Assembly: GCA_022701365.1 (NCBI GenBank)
Contig: JAKUHH010000389.1
Location: 62,001-126,000 of the forward strand
Direction of reading: 5' to 3'
DNA length: 64,000 nucleotides
Source of the DNA: Mycocentrospora acerina
Taxonomy: Eukaryota; Ascomycota; Dothideomycetes; Pleosporales
Below, one piece after another: positions 52,166-62,696 of this stretch. The notes beneath the pieces were generated by a model. The model saw nothing but the letters and a program-made list of their open reading frames with translations. It made no database searches and had not been told where the DNA came from. The position numbers and the translations under genes are program-made. Numbering within the stretch: position 1 is the first letter of the stretch; the number at the start of each line of letters is the position of its first letter.

Positions 52166-53519
52166 ATGCATCTTTCGCTCTTTTCAAGTCTTCTTGCCAT
52201 TGTGGCACCTTTTGCTTCGGCGCGTGCAGTGGAAGAGCGCGCCATCTCTACCAGCTGGGCTGGCGTCAACTCGTACTTTCTCCATGCATTTCAGGAGTAG
52301 GTTTCCAAGTTGACGTATGTGAACTTGGCTGATTGGAAACAGATCTGACCGGCTGGCTGTTCTTGATGCAATCAAGAGCGCCAAGCTCAAGACTTTGCGG
52401 ATATTCATCTCGTATACCGCTAAAAACAACAAAAATACTGGATCTGACGAGATGCCGGATATTGAACCTGACGAAGTCGGAGAGTTTGATGTCACACAGC
52501 TTGAGGCCATCGACCAACTAATGCTTGAAACTCGCGAAAGAGGTGTGATCTTCTCAATTCTCACTCAAAAACATTAAACTCACTGGAATAGGTATCAAGC
52601 TCATTATTGCGATGCATGACCGTTATCAACTTGGTTGCTGGGGAAATGGTGAGCTACTCTCTATCAAAAATTACTGTGGAAATGTTTAGATTCTTTGCTG
52701 TAAAGGGAGGTTTCCAACCAACTTATCAACTAACATAATTCCTCAGATACATATGTCAGCAAATACAAACTTCCAGCGATCGACTGTGCTGTTGTTCCAG
52801 CAGCCAAGAACGATATCACATGGTTTTACCAAGACCCATCACCAATCAATGATTTCGATAATCGCCTTGCATACATTCTCCAGCATAAGAATTATCTACT
52901 ACCGAATGCGCCTCAATGGAAAGATCTTTCCGATCACATCTTCTCTTTCAACATCCAAAATGAAGGCCAAGGCCACTTACGCGGCAACATAGCACCAGCG
53001 CCGAGTTGGTGGTGCAACCGCTCAAAGAAGATGCGCAGCATTATGGGCTCCAGCAAGATTCTCATCTCTACAGGTAAATCCATCTACTTTCTGTTATAAT
53101 TCTTTTGTGAAACTGACCATCTTATTATAGGTGGTGGAAACGAATTCCCCAACTCCGACATTCCTGAAAACTGGAACTGCCCGACACTCGACCTCATCGA
53201 TATACACTCATACAGCGGCGTCGACGCCTTCAAGAAAAACGCACCTATCGCTCTCCAGCATGCGAAAGCAGCCAAGAAGTTGGTTCTGTTTGAGGAGTTT
53301 GGAGCTACTGGTAACAATAAAGCCGATGTGGTAGGCCAACATATTGATGTTTTCAACGGGCTCAAGGTGCCGTGGATGATTTGGCAGATCACTAAGCCTG
53401 GCAATGGCGCAAATGACTTTGAGTTCTGGACTAACGAGCCAACTTTCAATGTTGTTAAGCAGGGCGCAGCGAAAGCGTTAAGTTTGTCTGCTGCGCAGAC
53501 TTTTCCCAATCTCAAGTAA
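52166..53519 (+). CDS. Secreted GH5-like glycoside hydrolase
   Basis: A secreted enzyme with a clan GH-A (family 5-like) fold. Five exons: 52166-52296, 52343-52542, 52592-52648, 52747-53073 and 53131-53519, about 367 residues. A signal peptide is clear (MHLSLFSSLLAIVAPFASAR). The mature part starts SWAGVNSYFLHAFQESDRLA, then LKTLRIFISYTAKN. The acid/base Glu is in FNIQNEGQG and the nucleophile Glu in KLVLFEEFGATG. KLIIAMHDRYQLGCWG and WMIWQITKPG fit the barrel. Each junction keeps frame (phases 2,1,1,1). It resembles fungal cellulase/mannanase-type proteins; the substrate cannot be told from sequence. All introns are 46-98 nt. Confidence 0.87.
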
Positions 53520-54262
53520 ATGTATTGAGTTTATATAGGCGTCGATACACGTCTAGTCTCCTTCTATATAGCACACGGCCTTAGCAGTAATTCGAACAAT
53601 GCACTTGTCACATCAACAACACTTTTACTCATTCACATTTATTTAGCTAACCACTTTAGCCAAAATATATCAAGTTGCTTTGCTAATAATTCTTCAAAAT
53701 TATATAAACCTTGCAAGGCAACTTTGTTCAGACATACCGAACAATACCGCTATGCAGATTAACGTTAACTCGTTGATAAGGATTTCCGTTAATGAATATT
53801 CCTCTTCATAGAGGTCTCTTGACACTACCACAAGATATTTTTATTTCAAGTCGCATTGTTGTGTTGCTTTTACACATGTGTAGGTTTTTTTCTACTGTTC
53901 AAATTTTCTTCCAAAGCACTTCATCCTCTATGTCATACACTTTCGTGGCTTACACATACGCTCTTTCCTCGTTTTGATTTGAAGAGTAATTCCATTCTCG
54001 AAGGCTCTCCACTATTTATTTACTTATGCTTTAACTTTTATGTCTGAATGAGACCTGAATTCCTTCTTTATATGGAAGTCTTATCGCTCGTGTGTTGTTG
54101 ATATTTGGCAAGAGAAGCGCAGTTCGAGAGCAATCGCAGCAACGATTTCGTAGAGAGCAAAAACGAAGATGTATAGGATCTTTGATAAATCTGGCACAAG
54201 TTGCTCCAATTCTGATTTTCTCTTCTTTGCCGATATCCTACAGGTTGCATCCATCCTTCAGA
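53520..54262. other. Intergenic, T-rich
   Basis: About 740 bp, T-rich, with no supported gene. Nothing else seen. Confidence 0.5.
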
Positions 54263-54640
54263 ATGTCATATTTTATTCAATTCGCTCGCGACCTCTTTCT
54301 GCGGAAAGTCCTCCTCGAATTCTCCCTGTAGTTTCTAGTGTCCGTGGTCTCCGTAGTTACCGTCATCTCTTTGTCAAGTATCCACCGCCAAATCGTCCTC
54401 TCAACGTGGGTTGTGGCTTGTGCCCTTCTCTGGGCAATGGTGGCTCTGCGACATAGAGACCGACTGAACAACGAGAGACATGAACAGCAAAGACAAGATC
54501 TAGAGATACAGCCAACCCGTCCTCAATCGACAGACAACGATCTTGCGGAAGTGTACGACCTCCTTACGGAGGTGCACGACCTCTACTCGGTGCTCCCACT
54601 CTCGGTCGAGGATGGCGACAACGAAAACGAGGAGGGATAG
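54263..54640 (+). pseudogene. Small membrane-protein frame interrupted by a TAG
   Basis: From an ATG at 54263, a frame encodes MSYFIQFARDLFLRKVLLEF and meets TAG at 54329-54331; the same frame then continues open for 103 codons with a hydrophobic segment (VVSVVTVISLSSI, then IVLSTWVVACALLWAMVAL) and a polar acidic tail ending GDNENEEG. The downstream part has no ATG of its own before the hydrophobic segment. A CAG-to-TAG change would explain it, but an unseen intron or a random open frame are alternatives. No family recognised. Confidence 0.3.
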
Positions 54641-55229
54641 GATATCGGTCGCTAATGGCCCGTAGCCTGGCAGGTTTTTGCCGGGTCCCAGCCGGAGGTT
54701 GAGTGGTGGTGTGGGCCTGGGAAAAATCAAAGGGAAACAGAAGCCTGACTCTCGCCTGCTTCGGGTTGGTTCGCGTCCGCTTGTTGGTAAATGTTCCATA
54801 ACGTATGCATTTTCATTCTTGCTGACTTCTCAGAGCCGCTTCGTCGCTGTCTTGGTGATATCCGCATGATACGGAAACGTCTTCAGCCCGCACAACACTG
54901 GCAGAAAGCTGGCAGCCCCAGGCGTGCGACGCGGATCATTTCGAACATTCCACATAGAAGAACAAGCTCTCAGACCTACACTAGTACTCTGGGGATTTTT
55001 TTCGTTGTGCCACAAGTTGCAAGCATTGCCTTGGTGAACCTCACCGGTACGCTAAGATCACATGGCCTCCATTTACTAACAGTAAACTAACGCTACTTGC
55101 GCGGTTCAGACTCAACCTTGGTACGCGCAAAAACTATTTAGTCACTCGTCCCACTCGAAGAACCCGAAATTCTCCAAATCTGATCAGACACTCATTCTCA
55201 TTGCGCGCAAAGCATACGCGATAACCATT
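54641..55229. other. Intergenic, nothing recognised
   Basis: About 590 bp upstream of the membrane-protein gene. No supported frame. Confidence 0.45.
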
Positions 55230-55937
55230 ATGGCACCACCACACTCAACGTCCTCTGCTGCAACGCTCCGGATACCATTGCGCCGCTTCGCAACACAAGT
55301 TTTCTTCTCCATGCTAGCAAACCTCATTCCTGGCCTTTTGCAGAGGTGGAACATATTGCCCCTAAGCGGACTCATCGCACTCGTCTGCATTGCCTATACT
55401 GATCTTGCGTTGAAATTTCGCAATCCTCTTGTCAAACCTCGAAGTCCACAAAACTGCATCTCTTTAAGCCTATGTCTGGGATACCTTCATCAAGTCACCA
55501 CGTTCGTCGGAGAATTTCTGCTCGATTCCAGCTCGGGATTTTCGCAAACGCAACACATAGCCGTCCACTTCTGTCTCGCATTTTTCGTCATTTCAGAATT
55601 TGAATTCTACCGCGCATATATCGACTTCAAGAATTTTGAACCAGGTCTTGATGCGATCAAGTACTTCCTCTTAGCAAACGTCGAGCTTGATCATGTCTTT
55701 CCTATTTCGCGCGATCCATGGGGCTTTGGCTATATGACTCGCACTGAAGGATCAAACTACGAGATGTTCAGTAAGTCCAACGGCTTACACACTGGCCAGT
55801 GGCTACTCTTCTGGATTATTGGAGGACTGGGAAATTTTCTGCTCAAACGTATAATTGATCCAAGTTCGAATGACAGGAAGGATCTTTTGTTGGCGATGAC
55901 GGGCACGAATGTTTTCTTCACAACGGAGAATGCCTAG
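55230..55937 (+). CDS. Unknown multi-span membrane protein
   Basis: A single-exon frame of 235 residues. Probable membrane segments are ILPLSGLIALVCIAYTDLAL, a span around SLSLCLGYLHQVTTFVGEFL, one at HIAVHFCLAFFVISEFEFY, and WLLFWIIGGLGNFLL. Between them is a soluble part (DPWGFGYMTRTEGSNYEMFS). I do not recognise the family. Balanced codon use and length make it a credible gene. No signal peptide distinct from the first span. Confidence 0.6.
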   Translation: MAPPHSTSSAATLRIPLRRFATQVFFSMLANLIPGLLQRWNILPLSGLIALVCIAYTDLALKFRNPLVKPRSPQNCISLSLCLGYLHQVTTFVGEFLLDSSSGFSQTQHIAVHFCLAFFVISEFEFYRAYIDFKNFEPGLDAIKYFLLANVELDHVFPISRDPWGFGYMTRTEGSNYEMFSKSNGLHTGQWLLFWIIGGLGNFLLKRIIDPSSNDRKDLLLAMTGTNVFFTTENA

Positions 55938-57227
55938 GTACTATTTCTGAATCTATCACTTCTGAGGGTGGTGAGGCAAGCTAACCATGTAGGGGGTTGG
56001 ACGGTGGTTGGAGCGGTGGAGTGGTGGAAGGCCAGGCCTGAAGCTCAAGACGAGTCAGTCACAAATACTAAAAATCAGGCAGTATAAGTAGAGACTACGC
56101 ACTTTTTACGACTGAGCTGATGAATAATTTCATGTCCGACATGAGGTTTTCGATAGCATGTGGTCTAGAGAGACGCTTACTGCTCGCCACTCTGGGCAAA
56201 ACGAAGGTGCTTGATTGAAGACAAAGACGACTTCAGCGATAATGGCCAAAGTAACCTCAAGGGAGGACCAATTAGATTAACGCATAATCTCAATAATCTG
56301 GCTTGGCTTCAGTAGCAGTGGCATGCGGCTGTGCGACCAGAATCTGAATATGGAGAGTTTCTTCTTAACCTTGAGCCTGTCATCCGTGGTATAGCCTCTT
56401 CGACCAAATTTCTATCTCTATCAAGAAAAACAGGCTCATGAGTCATTATCATCGTAATTAGGTGATCTCAGCGATTCGCATAACAACATCGTGTCCAGCT
56501 CTGTACGTGAGAGCTGATACCGTTCTACTTGTAACATGTTGTGTTAAGCCCAAGATATAGGAACATTCATGAATACGAGCATATTAACACAACTATCAAC
56601 TTCCAACCTACTGGTAAACTCTCTTTGACTAGGGTTTACTTACATACGTTTAGAAGCAGAGGAGTCATTTTCTGACCCTCTAGCATCTAGTTTCGGGTGG
56701 AAGCAAAGCGTAAGTGAAGATGGCAATTTGGAACTGCGATATGCGCTACATATAGGCTATCATCAATGACTATCCCTTCGAGGAGGTTCGAGTCCTGTCA
56801 TCTGCTTGCTCTCGATGCTGGAATTATAAAATGTGTCGCTGTGAGTAGTGACGTCAACGTAAGGATCTGGTATTGATTGCAGCACTAGACTCATGCGCGA
56901 GCCACCGTGCTGTTGTTAGGGCTAGCTCGTATCTTACGAAATCTGATTGGATATTTTTGTACGCTATAACATACTGACCGCCTTAATCTAGTTGAGTAGA
57001 GTTATTAGATGAAAATGTGTCCATATGCGTGATTCGGATTGTTGCAACTTCAGAAAGGGGACGTGGCTTAGTTATAGCTGTAAGATCAACAATAGACCAA
57101 CATAAATTCAGAGTTAGTTAACACCTAGCTGAGCAGTCCTCTCCCTTTCACAAGAAATTCTTCCATACCCAGCCCATCTCTTCGTGAAACACTGCATGAC
57201 CACAACTAATGCCAAGAAGTACTCTGT
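55938..57227. other. Gene-free 1.3 kb
   Basis: No open frame over 60 codons on either strand. Moderately AT-rich with no tandem repeats I can see. One short stretch near 56775 looks like a tRNA T-arm but does not extend into a tRNA. Confidence 0.6.
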
Positions 57228-59768
57228 TTAAAGGATACCAGCGTCAGCCTTGAATTGACGCAACCAATTTGCGTTATCTGCTGCAGTTTGATTCCAAGGA
57301 TCATCGCTGTGATAGTTTCGTAAGCTTAGTCTGCTCGGCTGACTTGGTCAAGCATAACTTACTTATCGTACATGGCAAGTCGAGCTTGATATTGTATTTC
57401 GGCGTCTGATGGAATATGGCAATTAGGATTGTTTAGCGAGATAGTCGCATTCACCCAGCGCCCCAGGTCCCGATGAAGCCAATCGTGGTAATTGGTATTG
57501 TTCAAAAAAGGCCTAAACTGAACCGCACTCGGGTTGTACGCATCATTTGCTCGCGAAGTATGGAATTGATTTTTGGCAATTGGGATTGATTGGCCGAGTG
57601 ATTCGTGACCTAGATCCATGGTGTGCGAAGAGCCCATTGGCGCGATCTGGGTTAATTCTGCACTGGTAATGTGACTCGATGATGACGACGTGACGGTATC
57701 CCTGGGTTCAACAATACCGTTTCGTAATTTGAAGCAAGAAAGCCATCTTGAGCTTGTGTAAATAAGCTGGATCAGCCAGTTGGCGAAAATGTCGGAATGG
57801 GTCGATGAAGTCTTTTCTATGCATGTGACGATTCTGCAGGCTTCCTCTTGGATTCTCTCACTCGAAATTTCCTCTTCAGTTATCTTTCTGTCTTCAACAA
57901 ATGCGCACAGCTGAGCTTCAAATGGGCATAGCTCGAACAGATTGTCCTTGCCTTTGATTCTCAATGACGAAAGTCCGCCTTCTTTATACGATCGCAGTGG
58001 TCCAAACTTTGCTTGGTTTGCTATGTCTTCAGATGACATGACAAGTTCACGTAACCACAAGGAAGGTTTCACGGCTTGTGGGGGTGTTAAAGCTTCAGAA
58101 GCAAAAATGATTCGACAAGCCTCAAGCTGCATATTGTAGTTGCTATGCATCTTGCCCGTTTTGTCGAGAGAACTTTGCATCGAGTGTTCCAGCTCAATCT
58201 TGATTAGCTCGTAAGCGTTTGACGGGGATCCATCTGGGGTGTGACTAGCCGCATACGGTACTGGTGTATGTCGCTCATAATCAATGAAGTCTATGGAGAA
58301 TGATAAGTACACTTTTTCAATCAAAATCGGTGGCAAAGTTCTTACATGGAGGTATGGCTTTTTCGACCATGTTGGCAATCTCATCATCAAAGCCCCAATC
58401 ACCCTGCCAGTCTTTCATTGTTGTACCAGCTCTAAAATGGCCGGCTAAGTGATCAGCTCTTTTAATCCAAGTACTCATAATTAATCCACAAAAACCATAG
58501 CGTGAGCGTACATCAGGTATTAAAGCTCTCCAAGAATCCATCGACCGTGGTATGTAATTAGCGGAGTGGACCAGCCTTAGATGTTGATTCAAATGATCTT
58601 TGCGGAGAAAGATACGATCCTCAAGACTTCGTTCTTGACAGATACTGAAATTGTGAGTCGCCAGATGAGCTTCATCAGGCTCGGGTTTGCTGCAGAAAAC
58701 GCAGCAAGTGACATCGGTCAGAGAAACCCGAGGTCCATGAGGTGCACATATCCACCGCTCAAGTGCAAGATGCAGCGATTTTTCATGACGCTGCCAGTCA
58801 TATTTAGTCTTGAACGTTTCGGTGCAGAAAGTGCATTGGTATGGTAGCAGCAAGTTGCCTAACGATGTACGCTGGGTGTGTCGATGTCTGTCAGATCGCT
58901 TCTTGCGAGGTAGACGGGGACGCAAGGATAGTTTCAAAGGTTTCAATTGAAAAGAATGCGCAGAAGTAGCGGAGACGTCACTTGAAATAGAGGTTCCGTA
59001 GCTGCTAACAGAGGAGGAGTCGCAACGCACTGAGCGCAGGCTATCTTTACCCTGATTTAGTATCTGTAGCCCTCTCTCATCTACAGTGCAGCCAGTAACT
59101 GGACGTTTCTTGATGCGACACGAGTGACATGCAGACGTACGACATTCAATATCACCGCTTGATGCAACAGCACATGCAATTGCCATTTCCGAGGCGGGTT
59201 CATGTTCCGGAGGCGACTTGTACCACCTCTCCAGAGGGTTCAGAGGGAGCATCTTCTGCAGTGGGGCTGGTGTGCCAGGTCTCTGAACGATCTCAACAGG
59301 CTGAGCTGACCGCTTTTCATTCAGATACGGAGCAGCCCGTAGCTTGCCTCGTCTTCGAGCATTCGCAAACCAATTCGCAATCTGTATTTTGCTTAGACCT
59401 GTTTGGAGTCGGATTTCGCTAACGTCTTCATTCGTGAGGTACGGATGTTCCTTGTACGCTTCAAGCCATCTCTTCAGAACTTGAACTGTCTCCTTGGTGA
59501 GGCGGCCAGCCTGTTTAGGTATCAACGCTGCTGTTGTCATCGCCGTCGCTGACAGAATAGAGGCATCAGTATTCGTGAAAAGTCTCAGGCCTAAGCCTTG
59601 TGCAGAACCATTCGTATCGAATGGCGTCGTTTGACCAGAAGCCGAAGCCGACGAAAGGCTGATGCTTTCGAAATCAAAAGCATCTTCCCAAGCAGAAATT
59701 TCGATGGCTGTAGTACTAATGAGTGAGGCAACAAGTGTGTTGGAACAAAAATCAGGGCTTTCATCCAT
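57228..59768 (-). CDS. KN/TALE homeodomain and C2H2 zinc-finger transcription factor
   Basis: A probable nuclear DNA-binding regulator. Three minus-strand exons, 58346-59768, 57363-58290 and 57228-57306, give about 809 residues. Residues about 88-142 form a homeodomain of the KN (TALE) type: LTKETVQVLKRWLEAYKEHP, then LSKIQIANWFANARRRGK. A Cys/His segment (CRTSACHSCRIKKRPVTGC, near residue 210) and a C2H2 finger (YQCTFCTETFKTKYDWQRHE, near 315-340) follow, then CCVFCSKPEPDEAHLATH and a second His/Cys-rich block. The small last exon, after a GTAAGT donor, adds DDPWNQTAADNANWLRQFKA; without it the protein would end prematurely at MYDK. A fungal family with this architecture is known but its members are mostly uncharacterised. 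Divergent from the second epimerase-like gene. Confidence 0.9.
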
Positions 59769-60228
59769 CGGGGAGCATATTGCGAATCGCTATTACCTGT
59801 CCTGCTTCAGAAGATAAAGGGAAAGCACGCAGGATTAGTAAGCCATGAACGGTAACATGGGGCTTAACTATATTTGGTGTGGCCTGTCTCGCCCTGGGCA
59901 GTTTCCTATGGTGGTATCGCTGGGGCTACTAGAGAATCAGTGTTGCCGATGCTCCTATCTGCCGCAGACTGGCGCAGGACGGCAATGATTCTCCCCACGA
60001 GATGCGCGCTAGACAAGCGATATGCGCGATGGTCGCTTACAGGGATTGCTTGTCGCCTACATCATGGAAAATGCTAAGTTTCAAGTTTTGCAGCTCAAAG
60101 ATGGTGTTTTTTGTGCACATCCGTACAACAGCTGATTAATCACGTTATTCGATACAAAACCTGGGAAAATCTGCATCTGGAACCTGTATGCACTTGAGCA
60201 GGTAAGGTCTTAACGTCGCGATATCGAA
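59769..60228. promoter_or_regulatory. Divergent intergenic region homeodomain TF / epimerase-like
   Basis: 460 bp between divergent starts. No gene seen. The regulator may act on its neighbour through this region, which is only inference. Confidence 0.4.
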
Positions 60229-61433
60229 ATGGCGCTGCGTGTCTTCTTGTGAGTTTTCATCTCGGAGCCTGTATAGCTGCTGATACTGAAAAGAACCGGG
60301 GTTACAGGATATATTGGGGGAGACTTGTTGTTCGCTTTAGCCCTACGTCACCCTGAATGGTCGTACACAGCACTGGTCAGGACTGGAGAGAACGGTGCTC
60401 TAGTATCCGCGTGGTTTCCAAATGTGAAGTTGCGATACGGCGACCTTGACTGCCATGAGATCCTGGAGCGGGAAAGTGCCGACGCCGACATCGTCATCCG
60501 TATGTTCCTCATCGCAATGCGAGAAAAAAACGCAGGAAAACTGACAGAGCTCTCAGATACTGCTGACTCTGCGGACCATGAGAAATCTGCAAAGGCAATT
60601 GCAGCTGGCCTTATCAGGGGTCATTCGGCTGATCGCCCAGGATTCTGGATCCACATTAGCGGCGCAGGCATCTTGAGCTTCTCGGACATTGACAACAATC
60701 GGTATGGAGAATATTCTTCGAAAGTCTTCAACGATCTCGAAGATGTGGAGGAAGCCATTACGACATTGCCCGATCATGCTTTTCACCGCAGCGTGGACAA
60801 GTTAGTCCTCAACGCTACGACCGAGTACATCGATTGCGTCAAAGCCGCGATTGTGAGTCCCGTCACCGTTTATGGTAAGTGAACATCCCGAATATGTCGA
60901 ACCGAGTTGGTAATCGATAGTCTCGTAGGTCGTGGAAGAGGCCTTTGTCCAAGCGTAGCCGACAAGTTAATGCCTTGGCAAGAGCGATCCTTCAGGAGCA
61001 GAAAATTCCTATCATTGGTGCAGGCAATAGTGTCGGCCACAATGTTCACATACAGGACCTAACAGAAGCTATTGTAAAGCTTGCTGAAGAAGCTTGTAAC
61101 CCCCAACCCAATTGTCAGTTATGGGGACCGAATGCTTCCTACTTTATTGAGAATGGAGAACACGTTTGGTCCAAGGTTGCAAAGACGATAGCAGATATTG
61201 CTTTTTGCAAGGGCTTGATTTTTTCTTCTTCAGAAACAAGGTCTCTCAACCCACAAGAGGCAAGAGAACTTGCTGGATTCGAAGCATTGAGTTGGGGTGT
61301 CAATGTCAGAGCGGAAGGAAGAAGAGCCCGAAAGGTACTCCATTGGTCACCATCAGCTCCAAGTTTGTTCCACGAACTACCAGGCATCATTGAAAGTGAA
61401 TGGACCATATTGCAAAGAGGAAACGAGAAATAA
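60229..61433 (+). pseudogene. NAD(P)-binding epimerase-like gene with apparent 1-nt frameshift
   Basis: Same family as 31713-33062. Exons: 60229-60248, 60294-60499, 60557-60874 and 60929-61433. Junctions restore VFLTGVTGYIGGDLL (dinucleotide motif) and IVIHTADSADHEKS; FWIHISGAGILSF, HRSVDKLVL and SPVTVYG match the family. After the last junction the frame reads GRGRG, as expected, but at GGCCTTTGTCC (about 60939-60949) it must move by one base to reach SKRSRQVNALARAILQEQK, NVHIQDLTEAIVKLAEE and the C-terminus. Using a GTGAAC donor 5 nt later avoids the shift but destroys the conserved YGRGRG. So it is either a young pseudogene with one missing base, a sequencing error, or an odd splice. Nearly complete otherwise. 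Confidence 0.72.
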
Positions 61434-62408
61434 GTTCTATAAGAGGGCAAGATGTGCGTTCAAGTGGTTGACTCGATGGGGGCGAGCGGAGAAGCTGCGG
61501 CCGGCGGCTGTATACTCATAAAGAAACTATTGAACATAACATGTAGCTTCCACGTAATGAAAGAAGCGAAGCTGCAGGTAAATATTTAGAAGTATTGTTC
61601 GTTAAAATCAAACTTCTTGAGGATAGCTTCTGCATCTTACACAACCATATTTTGAGAGGCATCGACTGAGCCCAGCATCGATTACAGGTCGACTCCTTTG
61701 CAAGACCATAACGCAAGGCACCTTCGACGATCGGGAGTTGTTCTGTTACGGAGTAAAGTTACTGGCGAAGCTGGGTGCAACAGCTGCTCCGAAAGTGTTT
61801 TGTGATATACTATCGAGCTGGCAGGACCACTGAGTTCGATATGATCTACTCTGAGATTGCTACAACATTTGTCCTTTACAAAATCTCAACCACGACGCGT
61901 TCAATCTTGGTTGAATGAGGCAAACAGAAGTTCACTGCTCTTAATCCAATTTGCACCACGTTTAACTTTGGTGATGGTGAACTTAGTTTTTTGTTATTTT
62001 AAGTTTGGACATCCAGCAATCAACCTGTCATAAATTCTACAGCACCATATTTCTGATGTCTGACTATTCTCGACAGCACAATAAGAACATGAATCAGAAA
62101 ATTAACGTACGTATTGTATTAAAGTATCAACACAACAATACCTGTGTTGCATCTATATTTTGAATTGTAACAGCCTGTAAAGGAAGCAAAACCTACAGGT
62201 ACAAGATGCAAGAAAATTTTGACTTGTTGGCATAATCTACGATACATGAAAAAAAGATAGATGCCAAGGCTATAAGTGCAAACAATAGCAAAACTAGCTC
62301 GAGTGCGTTGAGAGCGATTAAAAAATCTATTATAGACGTTCAAATGACCATTGAGAGAAGAAAACTTGAAAATACAGCTTTATAAACGTGCTAAACATCA
62401 GTAATGAT
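61434..62408. other. Intergenic, AT-rich
   Basis: About 975 bp between the epimerase-like gene and the 5S gene; increasingly AT-rich to the right. No supported gene. Confidence 0.5.
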
Positions 62409-62527
62409 ACATACGACCATAGGACGTTGAAAACAAGGCTTCCCGTTCGCTCAGCCCTATTTAAGCAACGTACCGGCGGACTAGTAGTCAGGTGGGTGAC
62501 CACTGGCGAATCCCCGCTGTTGTATGT
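62409..62527 (+). rRNA. 5S ribosomal RNA gene, dispersed
   Basis: 119 nt closely following the fungal 5S consensus: starts ACATACGACCATAGGACG, has GGCTTCCCGTTCGCTCAGCC in the middle and GGTGGGTGACCACTGGCGAA, and ends GCTGTTGTATGT. Helix I pairs (ACATACGAC with GTTGTATGT, one G-U), and helix II pairs (ACGTTG with CAACGT), so the fold is kept even where bases differ from the consensus. A T run (TTTTT) directly follows and can serve as a polymerase III terminator. It stands alone, as is usual in filamentous ascomycetes, where 5S genes are scattered instead of being in the rDNA repeat. Confidence 0.93.
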
Positions 62528-62696
62528 TTTTGTACTGATTGTGTACATGCTCCATAGCGAGATTTTTTACCCCATCTATCCTAACGCCAGCGTCCTCAAA
62601 GACTGGGATGTTAAGAAAAAGAACATCGAGTGACAAACAAGACTGGGTAAATGTTGATTTGTGGACGTTTGCCTCGTAGATGACACCTATGGAAAT

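Noticed and set aside
56735..56825. Possible tRNA with GGTTCGAGTCC loop
   Set aside because: The T-stem does not pair properly and no acceptor stem, D-arm or anticodon arm could be drawn.
57359..57361. TAA as the end of the homeodomain gene
   Set aside because: It overlaps a GTAAGT donor; splicing to 57306 extends the protein in frame with a plausible conserved tail.
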